From Chloroflexota bacterium (lineage in GTDB: Bacteria; Chloroflexota; Limnocylindria; P2-11E), in contig VBGU01000145.1 of assembly GCA_005881085.1 (NCBI GenBank), forward strand, positions 1 through 8,010: 8,010 bases of DNA, given 5' to 3'. The notes under the pieces are model-generated. The model ran no database searches. It saw only the letters and a program-made list of their open reading frames with translations, and was not told the DNA's origin. Positions 1-5,821 of this stretch are shown piece after piece. Position numbers and translations under genes: made by a program. Each line of letters begins with the position of its first letter. The first letter of the stretch is position 1.

Positions 1-528
1 GAAGACGATCGCCACATTGGAGAGCGATCCGTTCGTGATGAAGTTCTTGGTCCCGTTGAGGATCCAGTGGTCACCGTGGCGGCGGGCGGACGTTCGCATC
101 GCCGCGGCGTCGCTGCCCGAAGCCGGCTCAGAGAGCGCGAAGCAGCCGATCCACTCGCCGCGGGCGAGCTTCGGCAGGTACTTCTCCTTCTGCGCGTCGT
201 TCCCGTAGTGGAGGATCGGGTCGACGGCGAGCGACATGTGCGAGCACAGCACGACGCCGGTCGACGCGCACGCGCGGTTGATCTCCTCCACGAGGAGCGC
301 GTACGAGACGGCATCGAGGCCGGGGCCGCCATACCGCTCCGGAACGTAGGTCCCCATGAAGCCGAGCGCGCCCATCTCGCGGAGGATCTCAGGTGGGATC
401 TTCCCCTCCTCGTCGATCTCGGCAGCGCGCGGAAGGACCTTCTCGGTCGCGAAGTCACGCGCCGCGCGTTGCGTCAGCTCCTGCTCTTCCGAGAGCGTGA
501 GATCGAAGGCGGTCTCCGCAGTGGTCAT
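1..528 (-). CDS. Acyl-CoA dehydrogenase, N-terminal part (runs off the window)
   Basis: FAD-dependent enzyme that introduces the alpha,beta double bond into an acyl-CoA, the first step of beta-oxidation or of branched-chain acyl-CoA breakdown. The 176 codons visible from ATG 526-528 stay open to base 1, so the C-terminal catalytic half is outside the window. Visible are the helical N-terminal domain (residues about 10-120, with LSEEQELTQRAARDF and PERYGGPGLD) and the start of the beta domain, with the family signature ALSEPASGSDA (about 131-141) followed by GTKNFITNG (159-167). The ATG overlaps the stop of the upstream VOC gene in an ATGA, so it is translationally coupled in the merR-thiolase-VOC operon. 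Substrate chain length cannot be told because the active-site glutamate region is missing. Family call is firm. Confidence 0.95.
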   Translation of the reverse strand, partial: MTTAETAFDLTLSEEQELTQRAARDFATEKVLPRAAEIDEEGKIPPEILREMGALGFMGTYVPERYGGPGLDAVSYALLVEEINRACASTGVVLCSHMSLAVDPILHYGNDAQKEKYLPKLARGEWIGCFALSEPASGSDAAAMRTSARRHGDHWILNGTKNFITNGSLSNVAIVF

Positions 529-857
529 CGCCACTCCCGAACTCCGAAGACCCGACCGTCAGGGTCGCGTGCGAAGAAGTACCCGTCGCGCATTTCGCCG
601 ACGTTCGCGTCTTTCGCCCTCGCCCGCTCGTACGTCGCCGCCAGGTCGGCGACGTGGAACCACGGTACGAAACCAGGCACCTCCGGCTCATCCTCGCGGT
701 CGTGCACGGTGAGAGTCGCGCCGCCCTCCGGCTCGAACCATACCGAATCGTCACGCGCCCGCTGGCGACGAAGCCCGAGCACCTCATCGAAGAATCGCGC
801 GATCTCATCGCGCTTCGCGGTGAAAGCGAAGACGTTGGTGAGAGCCGGGGTTCGCAC
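525..857 (-). CDS. VOC/glyoxalase-fold protein in acyl-CoA operon
   Basis: A 110-residue protein with the paired beta-alpha-beta-beta-beta layout of the vicinal oxygen chelate superfamily: first module about 5-55 (VFAFTAKRDEIARFFDEVLGL, then WFEPEGGATLTVHD), second about 62-109 (PWFHVADLAATYERARA, then GYFFARDPDGRVFGVREW). The GTG start (855-857) directly abuts the thiolase stop, and the TGA overlaps the acyl-CoA dehydrogenase ATG, so it is made from the same message. The position where metal-binding family members usually have a His at the end of strand 1 seems to be Asn-8, so metal catalysis is doubtful; His-52, His-68 and Glu-108 are other possible ligands. Context could suggest a role with CoA thioesters such as an epimerase-like step, but the protein is short for methylmalonyl-CoA epimerase. 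Exact function unknown. Confidence 0.88.
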   Translation of the reverse strand: MRTPALTNVFAFTAKRDEIARFFDEVLGLRRQRARDDSVWFEPEGGATLTVHDREDEPEVPGFVPWFHVADLAATYERARAKDANVGEMRDGYFFARDPDGRVFGVREWR

Positions 858-2030
858 CTACATCAGCTCGACCGCGAGCGCGACGGCCTCGCCACCGCCG
901 AGGCAGAGCGACGCGACGCCGCGCCTCTTCGACCGCGCGCGCAATGCGTAAAGCAGCGTCACCAACAGACGCGCGCCGGATGCGCCGATGGGATGACCGA
1001 GCGCCACCGCGCCGCCGTTCACGTTGAATTTCGCTTCGGGGATGGCGAGCTCGCGGCGAACGCACTCGATGCCGCTGAACGCTTCGTTCACCTCGAAGAG
1101 GTCGACATCGTCTATCGACCAGCCGGCCCTCGCGAGACAGCGCTCGATCGCGCCCTTCGGAGCCGCGAGGAAACGCTCGGGCTCGTGAGCGAACTGGCCC
1201 TGCGCGACGATCCGCGCGATGGGCTTTGCTCCGAGCTCACGCGCCCTCTCCTGTGACGCGACGATGACCGCGGCACCACCGTCGTTCAGCTTCGACGCGT
1301 TGCCCGCCGTGATGGTCCCGCCGGGCTTGAACGCGGGCTCCAGCTTGGCGAGCGCTTCGAGGCTCGTCTCGCGGGGCGTCTCATCTTTGTTGACGAGGGT
1401 GACCGCGCCTTTTCGGCCGGGGACCTCCACGGGCACGATCTCGTCGTCGAACGCGCCCTCGCGCTGGGCGCGCATCGCCTTTTCGTACGAGCCGAGCGCG
1501 AAGCGGTCCTGGTCCTCGCGGCCGAGGCCGCACTGCTCCGCGACCAGCTCGCCTCCGAGGCCCATGTGCCCGTGACCGTAGGCATCCATGAGACCGTCGA
1601 CGAGATTCGCGTCTTCGAGCTTGTGCTCGCCGAGCGGAAGGCCCGCACGGAGACCGCGAGCGAGGTACGGCGCGTTCGACATGGACTCCATCCCGCCCGC
1701 CACGATGAGCCGCGCTTCACCGGCCGCGATCTGCGATGCCGCGAGCATCACCGATTTCAGACCCGAGCCGCAGACCTTGTTGATGGTCGTGCACGGGACC
1801 GAGTTCGGGATCCCGGCCCCAAGCGAGGCCTGACGGGCCGGCGCCTGACCGACGCCCGCCTGCACAACATTTCCCATGAAGACTTCGTCGACCTGATCCG
1901 CCTTGACGCCGGCGCGCTCGAGCGCGCATTTGATGGCGATCGCGCCGAGCCTCGGTGCGGAAAGCGGCGCGAGGCCCCCGAGAAACCCACCGATCGGAGT
2001 GCGCGCCGCGCCCAGAATGACGGCGCTCAC
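858..2030 (-). CDS. Acetyl-CoA acetyltransferase (thiolase family)
   Basis: A 390-residue thiolase, normal length for the family. It condenses two acetyl-CoA or, in catabolism, cleaves 3-ketoacyl-CoA with CoA. The opening VILGAARTPIGGFLGGL, the nucleophilic Cys-88 in NKVCGSGLKS, VNEAFS (314-319), GHPIGASGAR with His-346, and Cys-376 in CLGGG give the complete Cys-His-Cys active site plus the NEAF loop. The GTG start (2028-2030) overlaps the merR stop as GTGA, and the TAG stop is followed at once by the GTG of the VOC gene. Genes for an acyl-CoA dehydrogenase and a MerR regulator in the same operon favour degradation of fatty or branched-chain acyl-CoA over polyhydroxybutyrate synthesis, since no reductase or synthase gene is seen. 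It is cytoplasmic. Biosynthetic versus degradative type cannot be separated by eye. Confidence 0.96.
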   Translation of the reverse strand: MSAVILGAARTPIGGFLGGLAPLSAPRLGAIAIKCALERAGVKADQVDEVFMGNVVQAGVGQAPARQASLGAGIPNSVPCTTINKVCGSGLKSVMLAASQIAAGEARLIVAGGMESMSNAPYLARGLRAGLPLGEHKLEDANLVDGLMDAYGHGHMGLGGELVAEQCGLGREDQDRFALGSYEKAMRAQREGAFDDEIVPVEVPGRKGAVTLVNKDETPRETSLEALAKLEPAFKPGGTITAGNASKLNDGGAAVIVASQERARELGAKPIARIVAQGQFAHEPERFLAAPKGAIERCLARAGWSIDDVDLFEVNEAFSGIECVRRELAIPEAKFNVNGGAVALGHPIGASGARLLVTLLYALRARSKRRGVASLCLGGGEAVALAVELM

Positions 2031-2422
2031 TTGGCTTCTTCCAAACGCTTCGTCACGTGATGGCGATAAGAACGGATCTCGTCGCGGAGCGCCGCGAGCT
2101 CACCAAGGCGCTCGCTCACGGTGGCGAGATGGGAGTCGAGCAATTCGATGAGGCGCGGAAGCACTTGGGCATTGGTGTGATGGCGACCGTAGAGCGTTTC
2201 AAGCTCCTGCATCTCGGCGAGCGAGAGACCGAGCACTTTGAGCTTCTGGATGAACTTGAGCCTGCGGACGTCGTCGTCCGTGTAGACGCGCTGACCGCCG
2301 TCCAGGCGTTTCACCGATTCGAGGAGGCCGCGCTCCTCGTAGTAGCGGATGGTCCGCTCGGTCACCCCGACCTTCGCGGCCAGCTCCCCGATCCGGTAGG
2401 TTGCCGTCGCCGCCGTCGCCAC
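2027..2422 (-). CDS. MerR-family regulator of the acyl-CoA operon
   Basis: A 131-residue DNA-binding protein. The MerR winged helix covers about residues 9-78: YRIGELAAKVGVTERTIRYYEERGLL followed by GGQRVYTDDDVRRLKFIQKLKVLGLSLAEMQEL. A long helix (about 90-129) that should form the dimer coiled coil follows. It has no Cys cluster of a metal sensor and no large effector domain, resembling LiuR-type regulators of acyl-CoA and branched-chain amino acid catabolism; that assignment is inference. The GTG start at 2420-2422 is preferred because an in-frame TGA lies 15 nt upstream and only CTG occurs between. Its first codons contain a perfect 9-bp tandem repeat (2403-2420). It is the first gene of the operon, coupled by GTGA to the thiolase, and a near-palindrome sits directly before its start, so it probably controls its own operon. 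Confidence 0.93.
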   Translation of the reverse strand: MATAATATYRIGELAAKVGVTERTIRYYEERGLLESVKRLDGGQRVYTDDDVRRLKFIQKLKVLGLSLAEMQELETLYGRHHTNAQVLPRLIELLDSHLATVSERLGELAALRDEIRSYRHHVTKRLEEAK

Positions 2423-2426
2423 GTCC

Positions 2427-2446
2427 GCCAGTTTACGTCAACTGGC
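2427..2446 (-). promoter_or_regulatory. Near-palindromic operator upstream of merR
   Basis: A 20-bp element with 7-bp perfect arms (GCCAGTT and AACTGGC) around a six-base centre containing ACGT; 18 of 20 positions are symmetric. It ends 4 nt before the merR start codon. The core reading TTGACGTAAA on the gene strand recalls the ACGT-containing palindromes described for LiuR-type MerR regulators, though I recall that consensus only approximately. It fills much of the 45-nt gap between the HIT gene and merR, so it is the likely binding site for this operon's own regulator. Confidence 0.65.
2430..2435 (-). promoter_or_regulatory. Putative -10 box of a leaderless merR message
   Basis: The hexamer TAAACT lies within the palindrome, with 7 nt between its end and the GTG start of merR. 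That spacing would put the transcription start at or next to the GTG, consistent with the absence of any Shine-Dalgarno sequence there. No good -35 hexamer is visible at 17 bp upstream. A regulator bound to the palindrome would cover this box. Confidence 0.4.
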
Positions 2447-2467
2447 AAAGAGTAGGGAGAACGGGGG

Positions 2468-2902
2468 TCAGGAGATCTGTTTCCGGAGTCGCGCGGCGAT
2501 GTCGTCGAGCGTTTTCCGATCAGCCGCCGCGCCGTAGTGCGGCGGGAACTTGATGCCGAAGCCGTCGCCCTGCCAGCGGGGGATCACGTGCAGGTGGGAA
2601 TGAAAGACTTCCTGCCCGGCGGCGGCACCGTCCGCGAGGAAGAGATTGATGGCCTCGCAGCGCAGCCCGGAGACGCGCAGGCCGGCGGCGATGCGCCGGG
2701 CGAGCGACCACATCGCGACAGCCGCGACCTCGTCGACCTCGCTGATCGACGTCGTGTGCTTTCGCGGGACGACGAGGGTGTGGCCCTCGTTGATCGGATG
2801 CAGATCGAGGAACGCAACGGCGTCGCTTCCCTGCGCCACGAAGCTCGCCTTCTCGTGACCTTCGAGGATCCTGCAGAAGACGCAGGCCGCGTTCTCGCTC
2901 AT
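2468..2902 (-). CDS. HIT-family hydrolase
   Basis: A 144-residue histidine-triad protein, cytoplasmic, of the superfamily that hydrolyses or transfers nucleotidyl groups (Hint-like purine phosphoramidates, Fhit-like dinucleoside polyphosphates). The catalytic triad is HSHLHVIPR (residues 101-109: His-101, His-103, His-105). The N-terminal CVFC (7-10) is the first half of the zinc site common in bacterial members, and GHTLVVPRKH (40-49) is the usual strand before it. The ATG (2900-2902) overlaps the M20 gene stop as ATGA, making it the third and last gene of the HD-M20-HIT unit. It ends 45 nt before merR, with no obvious hairpin terminator between. Substrate is not predictable from sequence alone. 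Confidence 0.95.
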   Translation of the reverse strand: MSENAACVFCRILEGHEKASFVAQGSDAVAFLDLHPINEGHTLVVPRKHTTSISEVDEVAAVAMWSLARRIAAGLRVSGLRCEAINLFLADGAAAGQEVFHSHLHVIPRWQGDGFGIKFPPHYGAAADRKTLDDIAARLRKQIS

Positions 2903-4101
2903 GTCGCGAGCTCCTTTAGCGCGTTCGCGAGCGCTTGCGCGCCGAGCGCGGCGTCCTCGGTGGAGGCGAACTCACGCGGCGTGTGCGAGCCGCCGGTCGA
3001 GCGCACGAAGATCATGCCGGTCGGCACGCCGGAGAGCGCGGGGTTCTGCGCGTCGTGGCCGGCGCCACTCACGAGCAGAGGCGCCTCGACGCCTACGCTT
3101 GTCGTCGCCCGCTTGAGGACGTCACGGATCTTCGGATCGAGCGGCGTGACCGGCACGCGCGCGAGGTCGTCGACCGACGCCTCGACGCCGCGCGCGCTCA
3201 CGATGCCCGTGACCGCTTCGAGTACGTCGCGCACGAGACCATCGTGATCGCGCGCCGCCCGCAGGTCGAGTGTGAAGACGCACTCGCCAGGTACGACGTT
3301 CTTCGCGCCCGGCCGGACCGCGATCTCCCCCACCGTCCCGACGGAGTCGGGACGGCCGCGAGCGATGCGCTCCACCGCCAGCACGATCTCCGATGCGGCC
3401 GCGAGCGCATCGGCCCGTGCGGTCATCACGGTCGCGCCAGCGTGGTCGGCGCGGCCGCGGATCGCGACGCGAGCGTGATAGATGCCCACGATGTCGCTCA
3501 CTATGCCGAGTGGCAGGCCAGCGGTCTCGAGGCGCGGTCCTTGCTCGATGTGCAGCTCGAGGTACGCGGCGATTTCCTTCGGATCGCGCCGGGCGACGGC
3601 GGGGTCACCTTGCTCGCCAAGCGCGCGCAAGGCCTCCGCGATGGAGATGCCGTCACGGTCCGTGCGGTCGCCGACGCCGCGTGCGAGGCGACCGAACGCC
3701 GCCGTCGATCCGAAGAGGCCTACGCCGAAACGCGCGCCCTCCTCGTCTGCCCAGGCGACGACCTCGATCGGGCGCCGCAGCTTGATCTTCGCGTCGACGA
3801 GCGCGGCGATGGCTTCGACCGCGCACAGCACGCCGAGCGCGCCGTCGAAGCGGCCGCCCTCCGGCACCGAGTCCAGATGAGATCCGACGAGGATCCCCTG
3901 CCCCTCGCCGTGGAAGCGGGCGAAGAGGTTCGCGGCCGCATCGCGCCGGACCTGCGCGCCCTTGGCGGCGAGCCAGCCCCGCACGAGGTCCCGCGCTCGC
4001 TGCTCGTCAGCCGAGAGACCGAGCCGCGAGACCGAGGTATCGGTGCCGCCGATCCGCGCGAGCTCGCTGCTCCGGCGCTCGAGACGCCCAGGATCGATCA
4101 T
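2899..4101 (-). CDS. M20 amidohydrolase, hydantoinase/carbamoylase (allantoate amidohydrolase-like)
   Basis: A 400-residue zinc-dependent amidohydrolase of the peptidase M20 fold, in the branch with N-carbamoyl-L-amino acid hydrolases, beta-ureidopropionases and allantoate amidohydrolases. Visible metal and catalytic motifs are GSHLDSVPEGGRFDGALG (73-90; His-75 and Asp-86 ligands), ADEEGARFG (118-126; Glu-120/121), LHIEQGP (183-189; His-184), the GRADHAGAT dimerisation loop (216-224), SGAGHDAQ (345-352) and GGSHTPREF with His-373 near the end. All key residues are present, so it should be active on an N-carbamoyl or ureido substrate. Its ATG (4099-4101) overlaps the HD gene stop, and its stop overlaps the HIT start. 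No hydantoinase, dihydropyrimidinase or allantoinase gene is adjacent, so the specific substrate stays open. Confidence 0.94.
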   Translation of the reverse strand: MIDPGRLERRSSELARIGGTDTSVSRLGLSADEQRARDLVRGWLAAKGAQVRRDAAANLFARFHGEGQGILVGSHLDSVPEGGRFDGALGVLCAVEAIAALVDAKIKLRRPIEVVAWADEEGARFGVGLFGSTAAFGRLARGVGDRTDRDGISIAEALRALGEQGDPAVARRDPKEIAAYLELHIEQGPRLETAGLPLGIVSDIVGIYHARVAIRGRADHAGATVMTARADALAAASEIVLAVERIARGRPDSVGTVGEIAVRPGAKNVVPGECVFTLDLRAARDHDGLVRDVLEAVTGIVSARGVEASVDDLARVPVTPLDPKIRDVLKRATTSVGVEAPLLVSGAGHDAQNPALSGVPTGMIFVRSTGGSHTPREFASTEDAALGAQALANALKELAT

Positions 4102-4709
4102 CGCGCCTTCTCCGCCAGCTCGTCGGGTCCGAACGCAATATCGGCGAACACCTCGCGTTCCATGGCCTTTGCGAGCGGGATCGCTCGGGCGATCTCGGCC
4201 GCGTACCTCGGGTTGCGCCTCGCGGTGTCCTGAGCGCGCGCCTCGAGCGTCTCGACGCTCTGGCCGCCCCGACGATCTGCGACGTACACGAGCTTCTCCT
4301 CGGCCGTGCGCGGCGCGAGATCGGGGTCAAGCACTGTGTAGATCGCGTGCCGCCGCGCGAGCTCGACGCAGGCGCCCTCGCCTTCCGCCGCGAGGACCAG
4401 CCCCGAGAGGATGTTGTGATCGCGCTGGTCGCCGGCGAGCAGGGGACTCCTCCCGACGTCGTGGAGATACGCCGCGAGGACGACGGTCTCCGAGTCGATC
4501 TTCGCGGCACCCCGACGGCGGGCGGCGACCAGGGCCCCGGCGATGGCGCCAACGACCCGGCTGTGTGTCTGTAGCCAGTCGGGGTACCGGTAACGCTTGA
4601 AGAATTCCTCCGCTTTCGTGGACAACTCTGTCAATCCGCTATTGACACGCCGTGAAGGCCTACGTACGGTCCGCGCCGCAGGGGAGGTGCGTTGTGGCTG
4701 ATTCGGCAC
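4098..4709 (-). CDS. HD-domain phosphohydrolase
   Basis: A metal-dependent phosphohydrolase of the HD superfamily, up to 203 residues. Numbered from the GTG at 4707-4709, the metal site is visible as His-49 (QTHSRVV), His-83/Asp-84 (AYLHDVGRSPL), His-98 (DHNILSG), His-121 and Asp-145 (VYVADRRGG). The longest start reaches into the divergent sigma-like fragment and would add about 25 Arg/Pro/Ser-rich residues unlike a folded domain. TTG codons at 4632-4634 and 4623-4625 are plausible alternative starts that better match the beginning of the conserved part (LTELSTKAEEFFKRYRYPDW). None has a good ribosome binding site. It is the first gene of the HD-M20-HIT unit and ends in an ATGA with the M20 gene. 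HD proteins of this size act on nucleotides or phosphoesters; substrate unknown. The domain is firm, the start is not. Confidence 0.88.
   Translation of the reverse strand: MPNQPQRTSPAARTVRRPSRRVNSGLTELSTKAEEFFKRYRYPDWLQTHSRVVGAIAGALVAARRRGAAKIDSETVVLAAYLHDVGRSPLLAGDQRDHNILSGLVLAAEGEGACVELARRHAIYTVLDPDLAPRTAEEKLVYVADRRGGQSVETLEARAQDTARRNPRYAAEIARAIPLAKAMEREVFADIAFGPDELAEKAR
4629..4647. promoter_or_regulatory. Inverted repeat over the -35 box of the sigma-like fragment
   Basis: A perfect 7-5-7 inverted repeat: TGTCAAT, five-base spacer CCGCT, ATTGACA. The right arm supplies the TTGACA -35 hexamer of the plus-strand promoter; the left arm contains the same hexamer on the minus strand and overlaps the possible TTG starts of the HD gene. 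This arrangement is typical of an operator where bound protein blocks RNA polymerase. No candidate regulator for it is identified in the window. Confidence 0.55.
4642..4670 (+). promoter_or_regulatory. Sigma-70-type promoter before the sigma-like fragment
   Basis: A consensus -35 TTGACA (4642-4647), a 17-bp spacer and a -10-like TACGGT (4665-4670). The predicted start near 4677 gives a short leader containing the ribosome binding site at 4681-4687. It is the best conventional promoter in the window and faces the truncated sigma copy. Confidence 0.55.
4681..4687 (+). promoter_or_regulatory. Ribosome binding site of the sigma-like fragment
   Basis: GGGGAGG lies 6 nt before GTG 4694-4696 and supports that start. 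The intact sigma gene downstream lacks any comparable site, so the fragment looks better equipped for translation than the gene it resembles. Confidence 0.6.
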
Positions 4710-4925
4710 TTGCTGTTGGAGATGACCGCATCATCGCGCACCTTCAGTTCGCACGAGCGGTCGCCTCCCGTTCCATCGATCCGCGTTGCCGTGGCGCCGA
4801 CCGCGAGGATCTCATCGCCTGGGGCCTTGTGGGCCTGGTGCAGGCGAGGGGCAAGAAACAGCGCCTCACTTCCACCGCTGATTCGCCTAGCAGGCATGCC
4901 CGGGCGCGGGCGCGAGAGACCTTAG
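4694..4925 (+). pseudogene. Truncated diverged copy of the downstream sigma factor gene
   Basis: From GTG 4694 the frame reads a short leader (VADSALAVG) and then 41 codons (4724-4846) that align without gaps to the start of the intact sigma gene (5242-5364): 35 of 41 residues are identical, including DRIIAHL, FARAVASR, IDPRCRGADREDLIA and GLVQA. Eighteen codons differ synonymously and six by residue, so this is an old duplication kept under selection for the protein. After VQA the similarity stops. A shared GCGCCTCA lies about 11 nt too early, which would be a frameshift, and the +2 frame then carries faint likeness ending at TAG 4923-4925. The rest of region 2 and all of region 4 are missing. 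The original frame stays open to 5044 (116 residues), antisense to the membrane ORF. It is either a dead remnant or a small expressed protein; its promoter and ribosome binding site look intact. Confidence 0.72.
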
Positions 4926-5188
4926 CGGAGCAACTTCCTCCAAGCGACGATCGTGAGCACGAGAGTTCCCATCAGGACGACGTGCCATGCGGCAGTCAAT
5001 GCCCACTCGAGCGGCGCTTGGGGCCGGTAGCCGATCGTGTATAGCTCCAGGAGCACAACCATTGGGATGCCGACGAGTGTCTCAAGAAATAGCAGCGTCA
5101 AGTACAACGCGCGTCGACTGGGCGACAGGGTGGGGATGCTAGCCCGCACCCAGGCGCCATAGCCGTGGCAGAGACCCTTCTGCGTCAT
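4922..5188 (-). CDS. Small two-TM membrane protein, unknown function
   Basis: An 88-residue open frame with ATG 5186-5188 and TAA 4922-4924. After a short polar N-terminus ending in SPSRRA, two hydrophobic segments follow: about 28-50 (LYLTLLFLETLVGIPMVVLLELY) and about 60-83 (EWALTAAWHVVLMGTLVLTIVAW). It ends in basic RKLLR, as expected for a small inner-membrane protein with both ends probably in the cytoplasm. I do not recognise a family. Codon use includes TTG, CTA and ATA-type choices rare in its neighbours, and base composition is visibly less GC-rich, suggesting a different origin. No ribosome binding site precedes the ATG; GTG 5147-5149 (residue 14) is an alternative start. It lies alone between the sigma fragment and the intact sigma gene on the opposite strand. 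It could instead be chance coding in a decayed spacer. Confidence 0.5.
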   Translation of the reverse strand: MTQKGLCHGYGAWVRASIPTLSPSRRALYLTLLFLETLVGIPMVVLLELYTIGYRPQAPLEWALTAAWHVVLMGTLVLTIVAWRKLLR

Positions 5189-5220
5189 TCAGACGTTCGA
5201 TGCCTGGCGGCACGACAAAC

Positions 5221-5805
5221 ATGAGCCAGCCTAACGTCGACGAACGCATCATCGCGCACCTCGGCTTTGCGCGAGCCGTGGCCTCTCGCGCCATCGATCC
5301 GCGGTGTCGCGGTGCTGACCGCGAGGACCTCATCGCCGATGGAGTGCTTGGTCTCGTCCAGGCTGCCCGCCGCTATCGCGGCGACCGAGGCGCCTCATTC
5401 GGCGCGTATGCCGCTCGGCGCGTGCGAGGCCAGATCCTCGACGCGCTTCGCGAGCGCGATCCGCTCACCCGGAGCGCGCGCCGCGCCTTCCGGGCGGCGC
5501 AGCGCGCTAACGAAGACGGCGGAGCCGCCTCGCCCGCGACTCCGCCGTACGTCGAGGTCTCGCTCGACCGCATCGGCGACGTGGCCGAGGTGCATCGCGC
5601 ACCCGAACATCGCGACGAGCGCTGGCCCCAAGTCGCGAGCGCGCTTCGCGATCTCACGCCTCTCGAGCGTCGCGTGCTCGTGCTCTCGTACGGGCGCGGA
5701 CTGACCCTGCGGGAGATCGGCAGCGAGGTCGGCCTGTCCGAGTCCGGCGTGTGCCGTCTACGGGCGCGTGCGCTCACCCGCGTGCGCCTAGCCTGCGCGG
5801 CCTGA
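5221..5805 (+). CDS. FliA/WhiG-like RNA polymerase sigma factor
   Basis: A sigma-70-family factor of about 194 residues from ATG 5221; an in-frame ATG at 5200 would give 201. I prefer 5221 because homology with the upstream copy starts only just after it, but neither start has a good ribosome binding site. Using 201-residue numbering, region 2 spans about 15-90: REDLIADGVLGLVQAARRY (core RNA polymerase contact), then GASFGAYAARRVRGQILDALRERDPLTRSARR (-10 recognition), a pattern typical of sigma-28 proteins. Region 4 spans about 143-197, with LTPLERRVLVLSYGRGLTLREIGSEVGLSESGVCRLRARAL as the -35-binding helix-turn-helix. The linker (about 95-142) is Ala/Pro-rich and region 3 is hardly recognisable. 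No flagellar, anti-sigma or sporulation gene is nearby. A metallopeptidase gene follows after 16 nt. Regulon unknown. Confidence 0.92.
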   Translation: MSQPNVDERIIAHLGFARAVASRAIDPRCRGADREDLIADGVLGLVQAARRYRGDRGASFGAYAARRVRGQILDALRERDPLTRSARRAFRAAQRANEDGGAASPATPPYVEVSLDRIGDVAEVHRAPEHRDERWPQVASALRDLTPLERRVLVLSYGRGLTLREIGSEVGLSESGVCRLRARALTRVRLACAA

Positions 5806-5809
5806 CCTT

Positions 5810-5815
5810 TACAGT
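5810..5815 (+). promoter_or_regulatory. Putative -10 box of a leaderless metallopeptidase message
   Basis: TACAGT is followed by 6 nt and then ATG 5822, the spacing expected if transcription starts on the start codon. There is no Shine-Dalgarno before this ATG and no clear -35. The box lies in the 16-nt gap after the sigma gene stop. Confidence 0.35.
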
Positions 5816-5821
5816 GCCGTC

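Noticed and set aside
67..951. A 294-codon plus-strand open frame
   Set aside because: Antisense to acyl-CoA dehydrogenase, the VOC gene and the thiolase end; low-complexity Arg/Ser composition and no domain.
654..1256. A 200-codon plus-strand open frame
   Set aside because: Antisense to the thiolase and VOC genes, which have clear family motifs.
2403..2420. Perfect 9-bp tandem repeat GCCGTCGCC x2
   Set aside because: It encodes the Ala/Thr-rich start of MerR and is likely simple GC-rich slippage rather than a functional repeat.
2935..4233. A 432-codon plus-strand open frame
   Set aside because: It is antisense to the M20 gene, whose catalytic motifs are complete. The plus-strand product is Arg/Ala/Asp-rich without a recognisable domain, as expected for a shadow frame in GC-rich DNA.
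4847..4925. Further sigma homology after the 41-codon match
   Set aside because: Only a shared octamer and a few Arg-rich residues in a shifted frame; too faint to claim as region 2.3-2.4 remnants with confidence.
5168..5183. Small stem GCAGA-N6-TCTGC before the sigma gene
   Set aside because: Only five base pairs, no T-run and a position inside the small membrane ORF; too weak to call a terminator or operator.
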